Shown here piece after piece: positions 12,421 to 23,500 of a stretch of 64,000 bases of DNA. Origin of the DNA: Moringa oleifera (Eukaryota > Streptophyta > Magnoliopsida > Brassicales > Moringaceae). The DNA is taken from the NCBI GenBank assembly GCA_021397835.1, contig JAJFZO010000609.1, positions 9,922,001 to 9,986,000 on the forward strand, given 5' to 3'. A program made the translations under genes and the position numbers. The number at the start of each line of letters is the position of its first letter. The first letter of the stretch is position 1. A model generated the notes under the pieces. The model made no database searches. It was not told where the DNA came from and worked only from the letters and a program-made list of their open reading frames with translations.

Positions 12421-15247
12421 TTTTAAAATTTTTATTATAATTAATTGTAAATGTCATATTGTATATAAATTAAAATAAGTATCATACAAAATTTTGAAAT
12501 TTATTCTTTGTTCAAATAAATTTTAATTTTTAAAAAGTTTGTAAATAAATCTTAAGTTATTAACTGTGTTCAAATTGAATATTAATTCAAAAATAACATA
12601 GAAAATTAAGGATATTTTTATTGTTCAAACATTTAGAAAATTCTCTCAAATAAATTTTATATTTTATTTTAAATTTATTTATTCAATTTAAATAATTTCC
12701 AATCAATGATTTTTTTTACAAATTTTTAATTTTTAATAATATATTTTTTAAAAGATATTTTTAATACTTAAAATATTTTAATTTTTTTAGATGTTAACTT
12801 GAATATTTTTTATTTTAAATTTTTTTAATTTAAATATTTTTAAATAAACTTTAATTGAATCTAAATTAATAAATTAAGATTTATTTTAAAATTTTTAAAT
12901 TATTTTTATTTAAAAAATAAATTTTAAAATTTTATATGATATTATCTCATAAATTATTTTATAATAGAATGTATAAAATTTTAATTAGTGAGCTTTCATA
13001 ATTTTAAAATTGCAAAAAGTTATAAATGGAGACAATCTCAAATGGCAAGGTAAATTATGATATTGATAGAATTTTGGTATATAAAATAATTAAAATTAAG
13101 ATAAATATTATTTTAAGTCTTGAGTTTTGCTATCTCTCTTCAGTTAAATTTCAGTATTTAAAACATCTCTAAACAAATGTTTATCTATTAATTTTATTAC
13201 AAAAATTAATAATATTTTTAGCATTAAAAATGTATAAAAATTACTAAAATATATTTTAAATTTTATTTCGATTTTATTTTTAAAATTTAAATATTTTTTA
13301 TTAACAAGTTATTTTTTAAAAATTATTTTTAATACTCTTTTTTTTGTGATGATACTTACAATATTTATATATATATATATATATACAAAATTTTAAATCA
13401 AAATTTATTATACAAAAATTAAAATTAAAATTTTTAAATTTTTAATTTAATTTAAATTAATAAATTTATTTAAAATATTTTAAAAATTAAAAATTTAAAT
13501 GATATTTATTTTTATAATTATTTTAAATATATCAAATAAAAAAATTAGAGGAGACACGGCGGCTTGCAGCATGGGGAGAGATATCTCTTAATGGTGGAGT
13601 GTGCCTTTCTCTGGCTTGGAAATGAATTGACAAGATGTGGGTACTAAAGCCTGTCACGCGAGTGTACGGCCACAGATTCTTATGGACCTCAATTAGAATG
13701 CCACGTGTTTTGAGTAGGTGCTACTATTCATTTCTGTCAACCTTATCAGGCTGGCACTTCCCAACCTATCTCTCACCCGTCGCCATGATTGTTGGACTAC
13801 GACCACCCAAGTCAGGCTTCCCTTATTTACCCATCATCTTTTTCTCCTCCTCCTTTTTTTAACCATTATTTGTTTTTTTTAAAAAAAATTTAATAAAATA
13901 TTTAAATATATTTGTGTACACATATATTTATTTATTTTACTTACTCTAATACATAAGCTTATTTCATAAAATTTAAAAATTTAAGCAATTAAACAATATA
14001 TAAAATATTAATTTTCCTTATAACATTAGAACCTTAAAAAAAAATTATATTTATAACATAACGGTTACAAAATAAATGATGTTTATAATGTGATCCCAGT
14101 TAAAGTAATATTATATTTTTTGATAATAGAAATAATTTTTAGATAATAAATTTATAATCTCAATACACATCAAATTATTAGTTTTTTTTGGTAAACATGG
14201 ATTTTATACTTCGATTTCATATTATTTTTAAAATAATTAAAAAAATCTCATATTGTCAAGACATCACAATTAATCTTTAATAATAATCCGTTTCATTAGT
14301 ATTTGCTCATATAAACCTTATTTATAAAATTTACAAAATATGTATCATCTAACATTGGATTAAATTAATTAATTAGCTGATTACATTAAATTTCAGTCAA
14401 ATCAAGCTTAGGCTAGCCGGACAAAGTAAGTAGTGGAACCAAGCGCGGACCTACCCGAACCGTTAAAGAGCTTGGGAGTGAGCCCAGTTGGCGTGGGTGC
14501 GAGTTGCGTCGGTCATCGTCTTGCAACTCTGTCACATGGGAGCAAGGGCCCGGGAGCTATTTAATATGAGAGACTCCCAAGTACTAAGAAAAGTAAAACG
14601 GCCAGGATCAGTGCAATGGGTCTGATCAGCTGTTCCACGGCGTAGCCTCCTTTTGACCTTCACAACACTAGAACCGAAATATCTTTAATCATTGAGGGCT
14701 CGATGGCATACTTAAGCAATTTGGTTCCATCATCAGGGGCCTTCTAGTAATGTCCACACAATTATCAAAATAATTGACAACTTAGTTACCAAAATTAACA
14801 AAATAAAACAATTTGTTTGTGAGAAATCCATAATTATATTTGTTTACCGAAAAATATTGTTTACTTTTAAAATGCTTGTCTACCGAAATGTCTTATATAT
14901 AGTTTCAAAATGCATCTTTAAATGTACAAAAATTAGATTAAAAAAATGTTGATAAATTTGTTATTTACGGCTTTATTAGAAACTACAAGAAATATTAATC
15001 TTTGCGACTTATTCTTTCCAACAAACAAGTCTCTGGGAAGTTGAAGAGAAACAGGCCGGAGAAAATTTCAGTACCTAACACAACACCAAAAGAAAAAGGA
15101 CATACAGAGACACTTTATGGCCGGCATTCCTTAAAGCTTGTCGTGATTTTCTTAGCAACGCGCTAGAGCCAGAGAGTGCAAATTAATCTTTTGTCTTTGC
15201 TTCTAATTATAATTAAATCTTAATTAATAAATCATTATTTCTGGCCC

Positions 15248-15331
15248 TTTAAATACCTCTCTCCCCTGCCCCCTTCTCAAACCGAAAACCCTCTTCTCTT
15301 TAATCTTCTCTCTCTCTCTCTCTCTCTCTCT
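15248..15331 (+). promoter_or_regulatory. TATA-like box and CT-rich leader of the DUF761 gene
   Basis: TTTAAATA at 15248-15255 is about 95 bases before the ATG. A (CT)12 run at 15307-15331 sits in the presumed 5' UTR, a common feature of plant core promoters and leaders. Confidence 0.5.
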
Positions 15332-15348
15332 TAACAGAGAAAGTAAAA

Positions 15349-15975
15349 ATGGAAATGCAGCCAAGCACGTCAGAGGTAACCAAGAAGCTGTGGAACATAG
15401 TACGTGCGGTGTTCTTCATGTTAAAGACAAGCATATCGAAGAGCAAAATAATGGTGGATCTCCATTTGATGCTCAAACGAGGGAACAAGCTCGCCGGGAA
15501 AGCCATTGGGAACCTCATCTTCCACCACTATTCCTCCCTCAGTTGCCGCTCTAACGACGCCCACCTCTCCTTCATATCCCCGAGAGAATACGAGTTCAGT
15601 TGCAGTAACAGCCCCGCCGTGTTTCCCTCTTTCTATACCCACAAGCGCAAACACCACCGCCACTTGGCCAAGGCTTACCGTTGTTTTGAAGACGTGACCA
15701 CGGTGGCTGCCGTGCAGAAGGTTCTCGAGATGCTGAACAACGAGGCCACAGTGGAGGCGGTCGCTCCATCACCCTTAGTGTTGCCCGGGTTCGGTCGGAG
15801 TCCCATGGTGAGGCCACTAAGGGTGACGGACTCGCCTTTTCCATTGAAAGACGAAGGAGACAGCATGGTCGACAAGGCGGCCGAGGAGTTCATCAAGAAG
15901 TTCTATAAGGACCTTAGGTTGCAAAAAAGAATGGCTGCCCTGGAATCTCCCTACCACAGCATGTGGGGTCGATGA
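15349..15975 (+). CDS. DUF761 / Avr9-Cf-9 rapidly elicited protein 146-like
   Basis: Intronless gene, 208 aa. The N-terminal part has the family segment LHLMLKRGNKLAGKAIGNL (about residues 38-56) after a hydrophobic-basic start (KLWNIVRAVFFMLKTS). The C-terminus has the DUF761 motif VDKAAEEFIKKFYKDLRLQK (about 174-193), followed by a short tail. The middle is Ser/Pro- and His-rich and probably disordered. Members are often induced by pathogen elicitors or expressed in fibres and vasculature, but their biochemical role is unknown. The start is supported by the TATA-like box and by the position of the N-terminal motif. Confidence 0.88.
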   Translation: MEMQPSTSEVTKKLWNIVRAVFFMLKTSISKSKIMVDLHLMLKRGNKLAGKAIGNLIFHHYSSLSCRSNDAHLSFISPREYEFSCSNSPAVFPSFYTHKRKHHRHLAKAYRCFEDVTTVAAVQKVLEMLNNEATVEAVAPSPLVLPGFGRSPMVRPLRVTDSPFPLKDEGDSMVDKAAEEFIKKFYKDLRLQKRMAALESPYHSMWGR

Positions 15976-18540
15976 TGCCATGCATAGTTCCAAACCCAGC
16001 ATCGACGAACAAGCTCTGGCTATGGCTCCCTGTTCAATATGAAAGCAACCCACGAGAGAAAAAGTTTGTATATTTTCACATGTTTTCTTTGAAACACCTT
16101 CGAGTTTTGTAACATTCAGTGAATAGTCAGACGATCTGCACCAAATCTATACATCAATTCACAGCCTTACAATTGCCGCTTGTATGAACATCTCCTCGTC
16201 CGAAATAACTATGACTCTTTCCATTTTCTGGTTTTTTTTTTTTCACTTTTATTTTTCTTTATTAATAAAAGAAACATACAGTAGTAATTTTGGGATGATA
16301 AAGGAGACGGTCCAAAAGAGAGCGCACCAAGTAAGAAATTTTAATGAAAAGGGTGTGGAGGTTGGGAAGTGGGAGATTTGGATTTATTAGCGGCCTTTTT
16401 TCTTGTGTTTGTATTGTTGCTGTCTTTGCGTGACAGCGACCCTAGTGGCTCTCGCCTCCTTTACGTAATTCAGGCTCCGTTACATCATCCTCACCTGCCA
16501 TGCAAATGCAATGGGACGTATAGCGCATGATAATTTGTTGGTAATTTAACTGCTAATTGGTCCGACGTCGTTTCTTAGCTAATTATTTTAATTAGTGGGA
16601 TGCCGTGTCATTCTTTGCTAGCTGAAATCGCTCGTTTAAATAATGTGCGTTATTCAGACTCACAAATCAAAACACATTTTTCTTTAAAACATCTAACGTG
16701 TTATTAACAATTCTCCCTTGAGTATCATAAAAGTAAAATATGAATATTAAATACACATACATTATAATAATTTATAGCAAGGATCATGAGCTAATTTGAT
16801 TAATTTTTGTTGATTTTTTTGGAGAGATATAATCTAATAAAATAAATATTATATTTTAATTGTTACTCAACAATACATAATTTTTAATATAAAAAATATT
16901 TTAAAAGCTTAAATAATGTATAGCTACAAGTAATTAAAAAAAAATCAAGACAACCCAAGTTGTTCCTTTTGGTAACATTATCATTATTATTGCTAATTTT
17001 GTATAGCATTGAGATTTAGATCCAGGGAAGAAGAAAAGTAGTAAGATCAACAGCAATAAATAGAGATTGCGATTGGCTGTATGATTGAAGAGAGTCTCTC
17101 TCACGCACTTAAAGCTGCTTGAGTCTCTCCTTCTCTCCAAAGCCAAATGACACTTTCTTACGTCCGTGCTTATCTTTCCCGTCAATCACGCAATAATTCT
17201 ACTACCTTGATATTTAGTGGCTGTCGCTTTTTCCATTTTTCATGCTCCTTTTTATTTTTAGCCAATTGGATTCCACGTGCCTCTGCCCATCACCTTCTGA
17301 TCTTAACACGTGGCATGGATTTCTTTCACATTATCAACATAAAGTTGATTAAAACCCTGCCGGATCTCAGACGAAACGCGCATTTAGGGGTCACGATGAA
17401 TCATTCCGTTATTATCCATAAACTAAAAACTTACTTGATTAGATGGAAGATTTTATCTTTTTTTTTTTTTAGTTTTTATTTTTATCAAAAGAAAGTATTG
17501 GTGCATTTGCTTTGTTGGGTGGATGACCAATTTTGGACTACATTATTGATCAAGTTGACTGGTCGCTAGTGGTGTGGGTGTACCATTTTTTGGGCTGGAC
17601 TTGCCCTTCTTGTTTTATCGGTCTTACTCTTTCAACCCAATAGTTTCCTTTCAGAATTTATACATCATATCTCGTTATCGTGAAAAGCCCAAGCGCCCAA
17701 CTTGTTTAAAATGGATAAATCATGTCTAGTGGTACCCAAAAAATATCGTCAAGTGTTTATAGTACACAATCAGGCCCATGAGTAAGAGGAAGCCGGAAAA
17801 TAAACGGAGCCATAAGCGCCTGAGCTGGTGCAGCAAGCCCAATAGGGCTGGCAGGCCTAGGAAAAAAAAATCAGCTCATAAGATCGTAAGCCCCGTTCTG
17901 TTAGTCCTAGTGGACCACGTGGATGACTGTATTATGTCGGCCAAGGAATTCAGGGGAAGTTCCACAGGAGCTCCACACGTGTCTCAGCTCATCGCCCTTT
18001 AGCGATGGAACTCCCACCTTGAACGAACCCGTTTCCGGGTATGCATCTCTGCAGATACAAGGCCCGGGGACTTTCCAGAATCCAACCCGAGTACTCGGAT
18101 CTGACCCAACCACATCGCCTTCTGAGCTGCAGCCTTGGCACTCAAAGCTTGAATATATATATTTTATTAATCCTTTTAAATTGGCAATGTGGGATACAGG
18201 GAAAAACTTAGGCCACGGAAGCACCCATGATTGGGTACTAACGGAAGCACTTGAACAAAACCCGCTTCCTTCAATTTTACTCTCTAGCTAACCACTGTCT
18301 TCATAGACACATTCTCAATTTCGTGTGATACTAACAGAAAACGGTTCTAATCGGACTATTTCGTCTTGTGTAACAATTTCCTTTCCTCTTTAGATCGTTT
18401 CTTGCAGAGATCACGCGACAATCGTCCCATTGCAGCTGCAATTTAGATTCCATCGTTACCGCCCGATAATCTCACCTTCCGGCATATGGACTCTCCACTG
18501 ATCGGTTTCTAGGGCGCAGACTTCACGGGATTCCAAAGTA
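15976..18540. other. Intergenic: DUF761 3' flank, GC5 promoter and leader
   Basis: Mixed composition. Up to about 16.2 kb is probably DUF761 3' UTR. 16.65-16.95 kb is AT-rich. A GC-richer island at 17.77-18.29 kb has open frames on both strands but no recognisable protein; it may be an old transposon piece or simply promoter DNA. 18.29-18.54 kb is probably the GC5 5' UTR. Confidence 0.5.
17273..17314. promoter_or_regulatory. Paired G-boxes upstream of GC5
   Basis: CCACGTGCC at 17273-17281 and CACGTGGC at 17307-17314 are two bZIP/bHLH-type G-boxes 34 bases apart, in opposite flank orientation. Two further ACGTG cores occur at 17915-17922 (CCACGTGG) and 17975-17982 (ACACGTGT). All lie 0.5-1.3 kb before the GC5 start, so assignment to GC5 is uncertain. 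Confidence 0.35.
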
Positions 18541-20497
18541 ATGGCTTCGTGGCTCAAAGCTGCTGAAGGTGTTTGTGGATCTCCCGGCCAACACCCATTA
18601 TTTTACATTTATCTTTTGATTAAAATTTCGATGCTCTCTTTGAGGCCTGATCTTTTGCTTAAATAGTGAGATGTAAATCTTAATTTTATTGCGTTTCACA
18701 GTCTGTTTTCTCATGAACTTAAGTTGATTGATTGTGTTTCCACTGCTGCTTATTGAAATATGTTGTAGTTACTCAGCTGAGTAATGAGCATGTTGTTTTA
18801 GGAATTCCTACATCCTTATGTTAGTCACTTTATCGAAGTTAATAATCTTGAAACTTCAGTTTTATTTATAACTGATTCTTGGTGATATAGTTATCAGCAT
18901 AGTAATCCATAACTGAGCTCATAGTTTGAATGTCTGGTGTGGGAGTAGTTTTATTCAGATTCACAGTTTGGTTAAGTTGCCACTGAATGCAAAGTTTCTT
19001 GGGAAATAAAAATGGAATACACAACGGTTAAAGTTTGTTGAATGGGAATCTTTAGCTAATTCATTTATATTGATGGTTCCTTTATGTTTCTAGGTAACTC
19101 TAATGCGGATTGGGTTATTGCTCAAAAAGACTTGACATGAATTCGGCCTGTGGCAATGTACTTCTTGGGACAAATGAGTACATTGATGATTAGAGCATTG
19201 CAAAGCCACATGCTAAAAGATCTTCATTTTATATTCTTTTCTTTTCATGGAATCCTTAATTTAAAGAACATCTAAAGGGTAGCCTCATATCTGAAATGCT
19301 ATAATTTGTGTGCTCTATGTATATCACATTGAGAAAGCATGTATTTTGCAAGTCAATACCCTTAAAAGTCTCTATATTTGTCATGGTATATCAAAGGACA
19401 GATCAAGTTCATTGGGAGCTCTGATACCAAATGCGACGATTCTACTTGATGTGTGGTGCCAGTTACGAAGTAGAGTTTCCATTCTTGCTTTTCTGTTTCT
19501 GGTCTTCAGTTTATTTGCTTCTCTGCAGGCACATCAATTTTCAAAATTCAAGTATTGCATTTTGTAAATGTTTAATTTTAGAGTTACCCATAATAACTTG
19601 TAAGAACAGAAGTTGACATGTACGTTTTGAAACCTCTGTTAAAGAAATCTAAAGTTACTGTTCTTGATCAGATTTGTTCGAAGTGGTAGATCGAAGGGCA
19701 AAGTTGGTTGTTGGAGAATTGTCAGATGAACAATCTGATTCTCAGTCACAAGGTACATGCCTACCCATCTTGTAGATATCCTTGGTGTCTTCATACCTCA
19801 CCAAATAATGATTCATGGCTGCATGTGTGTATATCTTTGACATATGAAATGTATGCTGCTTTAGGACTGTTAATCCCTTCCTTTTAGTTATCGATAGTAC
19901 ACTGTTTTGCTGCCTTTCCCTGGTGGAAATGATGTCTGGAAGTCAAAGCAGAGATGTTTTCTTTTGTACCTCTGATCAAGAGGAAGATTTGCTTGTCAAG
20001 CTGACCAAAATATCACACACTATTATTTTGAAAAATGTTCAATTTTCCCAGATGCAAATATGGATGTAAAGCGATACACATTTTTCTAACCAGCCTTTCT
20101 TCTTTTTCAATACTATTGAGGGTCTATTCTTTCTCTTGTATGACTAATCTATGATACTAAAGGAAATGTGTGCTTTGGTGAGATATCATCCAAAGTTACT
20201 TTTGAATCCTTCATATTTTGATTTTGCATTTATATAACAAGGAAAACTGCATCCCAATTCCTTGTAACTCTCTATGTCCTCTATTTCCACTTCTACAATC
20301 TCTCTCTCTCTCTCTCTGTGTTGAAGCAACCATCAATTCAAATTTAAATTGTCAAGTTAACTAACTACATTTTTTTTCTATATGTTTTTTTAATTACTCC
20401 TGCACCTGCTCTGTGTGTCTGGAAAGGCATAGTGAGAGAGAATGGCATGCCCCTGACTGTTGACAAATTACATCTTAATCTTTTGAAATTATACTTG

Positions 20498-20531
<34 letters not shown>

Positions 20532-23500
20532 ATATGAACTTTAATGGACTCATTTTTCCTACTTGTTTTCTGGGTAAAAAACAAATATATCACTAATCAG
20601 TGTGTTATGAAAACTTAATAAATGACATGGTATCTGCTCTCAACCCAGGTGGAGTCATCCTTGCTTTCTTGAATAACAATATCTGTTACTTATTGTGTGT
20701 TCTGCTTTTATTTTTATTGGGTTAAGCTTCCAGTGGGCAGGGATCTCAAACCAAGAAGACAAAGTCAAGGACAAAGGTAATGAGCCTTGATATATTTAGC
20801 CCAAGTAAATATAATTCTAGCAAACTTCTAGAGGTGGGTGTTTTAAGTTACATCTAGTCTGATTGCAGGCTCAAAAGAGACTCTCCACTAATGAATCTCC
20901 TGGAAAGAGTAACTCTGCATTGGAGCAAACTGGTACCTGGGCATCTGAATCAGATGCAACTCCCGATAAAGATAGGGCTGCTGCCTCAGTTGAATATGAG
21001 GGGGCTTCTTCTGCTAAGTCTGTCTCCCAAGTGAGCAGTGAGCAGAAAGAGAGTACAGATAAAGAGTCTCATAACATTTTATCATCAGAGCCACTGGGAA
21101 TTGACATTGTTAAAAATGATGCTGACCATGTGGAAGTCCTTGTAATTACCACTGATGCAGACAATGCAGTGGCAGCTTCAAATGGTGAGCTTCTTAATGA
21201 GAGTGCTCCAGCTGTTCGTCTGGAGCATTCTCCTTCACCATTACCAGCAAAAGAAACTGAGGTTGTTGGGGAAGAGCAGTCAAATGATGCTGGTCAAAGT
21301 ATGAAAGCAGGAGATGTAGATGCTTCAAAGATTGACCAAGAGAAATCAAAGCCTGTAATAACTGATTCTCCTCTTAATGGTGAGATTCAACCAAAAGATG
21401 CTGATATTAAAATTGACACTCATGTCAATCAAAAGAAGCAACAAGAGCACAATGCTGATGCTCCTCCAGTACAGGATCAACTTGAGGAGGTAAACTATTT
21501 CTTGAACCGAAGAATTAGAATATTCCATTCACTATAGTGCTGTGGATGGTCCCATGTACCTTCCATTTTAAGGTTTTGCTCACAAGCTCCTTTAGTTGAT
21601 ATTCAGGCTCAAGGGCTGCTTAAAACCACAGTTTCCACCGGTCAGTCAAAAGAGGCAAGGTTAGCTCGGGTAAGCTTGCAGACTTCATTGTTAGAAGTTT
21701 GATAATGATCTGTGTACTTGGTTGAATAGTACCATTCATTTTGGACCAAGGAGGAGTGGGAGTGGGTGGTCAATGATACATGAGCATATGTTTTATCTGC
21801 ACATCTGCATTCCTAGTAACTGAATGATAGACAGACTAAGCTGCATTTGCAGGACACAACATGTTTGGTTTTTTTATTGGCTATTAACAGCTAGTTAATG
21901 TGTTGGGTAGTGATTGGATTGGTTCCTTATTCATATGGATTCAGTTCTCCATGTTCAAATTGATGCGATTTTAACAATATCCAACCTTCTAATCAGCTTC
22001 TGTCTGAACTTGATTAAGAAAAAAAATGAGGATCTGATTTTTATTCTTGTACATCGTTGGTTCTTTGAAATATGTTGTCATAAAAAGTTATCAAAATGAG
22101 ATGCTCTACCCATTTGGAAGTTTGCACCTTCTTGCTGTCAAGCATTGTCATGGTAGGGCTTACTGTACATTGGATAGGACTATATACCATGGGAAAGCTG
22201 GACATTGTTCTGGCTTACTCCCTGGGAACTTCCATGGGTTTGATGTTTCGCTTTCTTGGATGCTCTGCTAATATCTTTTCCTTGAAACCAAAGGTTTGTG
22301 CTGGACTTTCATCCCGCCTTCAAGAATACAAGTCTGAAAATGCACAACTGGAGGAGCTTCTCATTGCTGAGGTGAAACTTCCTACCTCTTGTTTTATGAA
22401 CTACATTTAATTGAGCATTTTATTGATGATATTTAAGGAGGCTATTTCACTATTTTATTCACCACCTTAACAGAGAGAGCTGACAAAATCATACGAAGCT
22501 CAAATAAAGCAGTTACAGCAAGATTTGTCTTCATCTAAAAGTGAAATAACAAAGGTAGAGTCAAATATGGGTGAAGCTTTGGCTGCAAAGAATTCAGAAA
22601 TAGAGGCGCTTGTCAGTTCAATGGACGCTCTCAAGAAACAAGCTGCTTCATCTGAAGGAAACCTCGCTTCACTTCAGGTTCATTACACACTCAAGATCAG
22701 TTATTGAATATTATCTTCATTTCCCATGTTGTCTTATTCTCCTTGTCCTCCTTTGATTCTGTGGCAGGCATAAATTGACTTTCTCCATATAAATCCTTCT
22801 GTGAGCAATTCATGCATCTACTAACATGGTTATAGATTGCTTGAGGCTTTGGTAACACCTTACTTGCATTTCATCAGGCAAACATGGAGTCTATTATGAG
22901 AAATAGGGAACTAACTGAGACGAGGATGATGCAGGTAAACTATTGGTTACTTATGGCATGTAGCATCCAATAAATGCTGGGCATGCCCTTGCACTTATTA
23001 TTTCTGTTACCAATTATCGAATTAGTGAGTGTTGTTTTCTTTATCAGGCTCTACGAGAGGAGCTGGCATCTGCAGAAAGAAGAGTAGAAGAAGAGCGGGC
23101 AGCACATAATGCCACCAAAATGGTTCATGATCTGAACAAGTTTACTTTTTCTTTCATGTAGTTTTTGTTGTTTGCTTATGCATAAAGATTTTCTAAAATG
23201 GGTAAAACAGGCTGCCATGGAAAGGGAAGTGGAGCTGGAGCATAGAGCTGTTGAGTCATCCACAGCCCTCGCTAGGATCCAGGTAATATGAAGACTTGCT
23301 TTATTGGTTACTCATGACCCAAATGAGTAAATGGAAAAATTTTGCTATCTGGTTTTGCTAAAAAATTGGTTATATTTCTTCATATCAATTCAGGGCCTGT
23401 GTCTTACCCATTGTATGGCTATTTGAACAAAAACATGAAATGGCAATACATGAACACTTGCTATTTTGCTCAACAAATGTTTCAGTTTCTAATTGGTTGT

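Larger units (their letters stand above)
7441..15348. other. Long gene-poor AT-rich spacer
   Basis: Nearly 8 kb without a convincing gene. Most is A/T homopolymer-like DNA containing the MITE-like elements listed separately, plus short TA runs (about 9857-9877, 10880-10898, 13360-13386). Three islands of mixed composition stand out: 11280-11480, 11640-11850 and 13545-13860 (with a CACGTG at about 13701), and another at 14400-14760. None carries a long frame, tRNA or rRNA signature. The last 350 bases are the promoter of the DUF761 gene. Confidence 0.6.

Noticed and set aside
13635..13862. 75-codon plus-strand frame in a mixed-composition island
   Set aside because: No recognisable motif; ends in a T-rich run; the island may be regulatory but shows nothing specific beyond one CACGTG.
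17147..17569. 140-codon plus-strand frame
   Set aside because: Phe/Leu-rich from T tracts, no conserved motif, lies in the promoter region of GC5.
17778..18291. Open frames on both strands in a GC-richer island
   Set aside because: Opposing frames are equally open and neither resembles a protein; explained by composition, possibly an old transposon fragment that I cannot identify.
22096..22410. 104-codon frame spanning GC5 exon 6
   Set aside because: Its second part is exon 6 itself read in frame; the first part is intron read-through.
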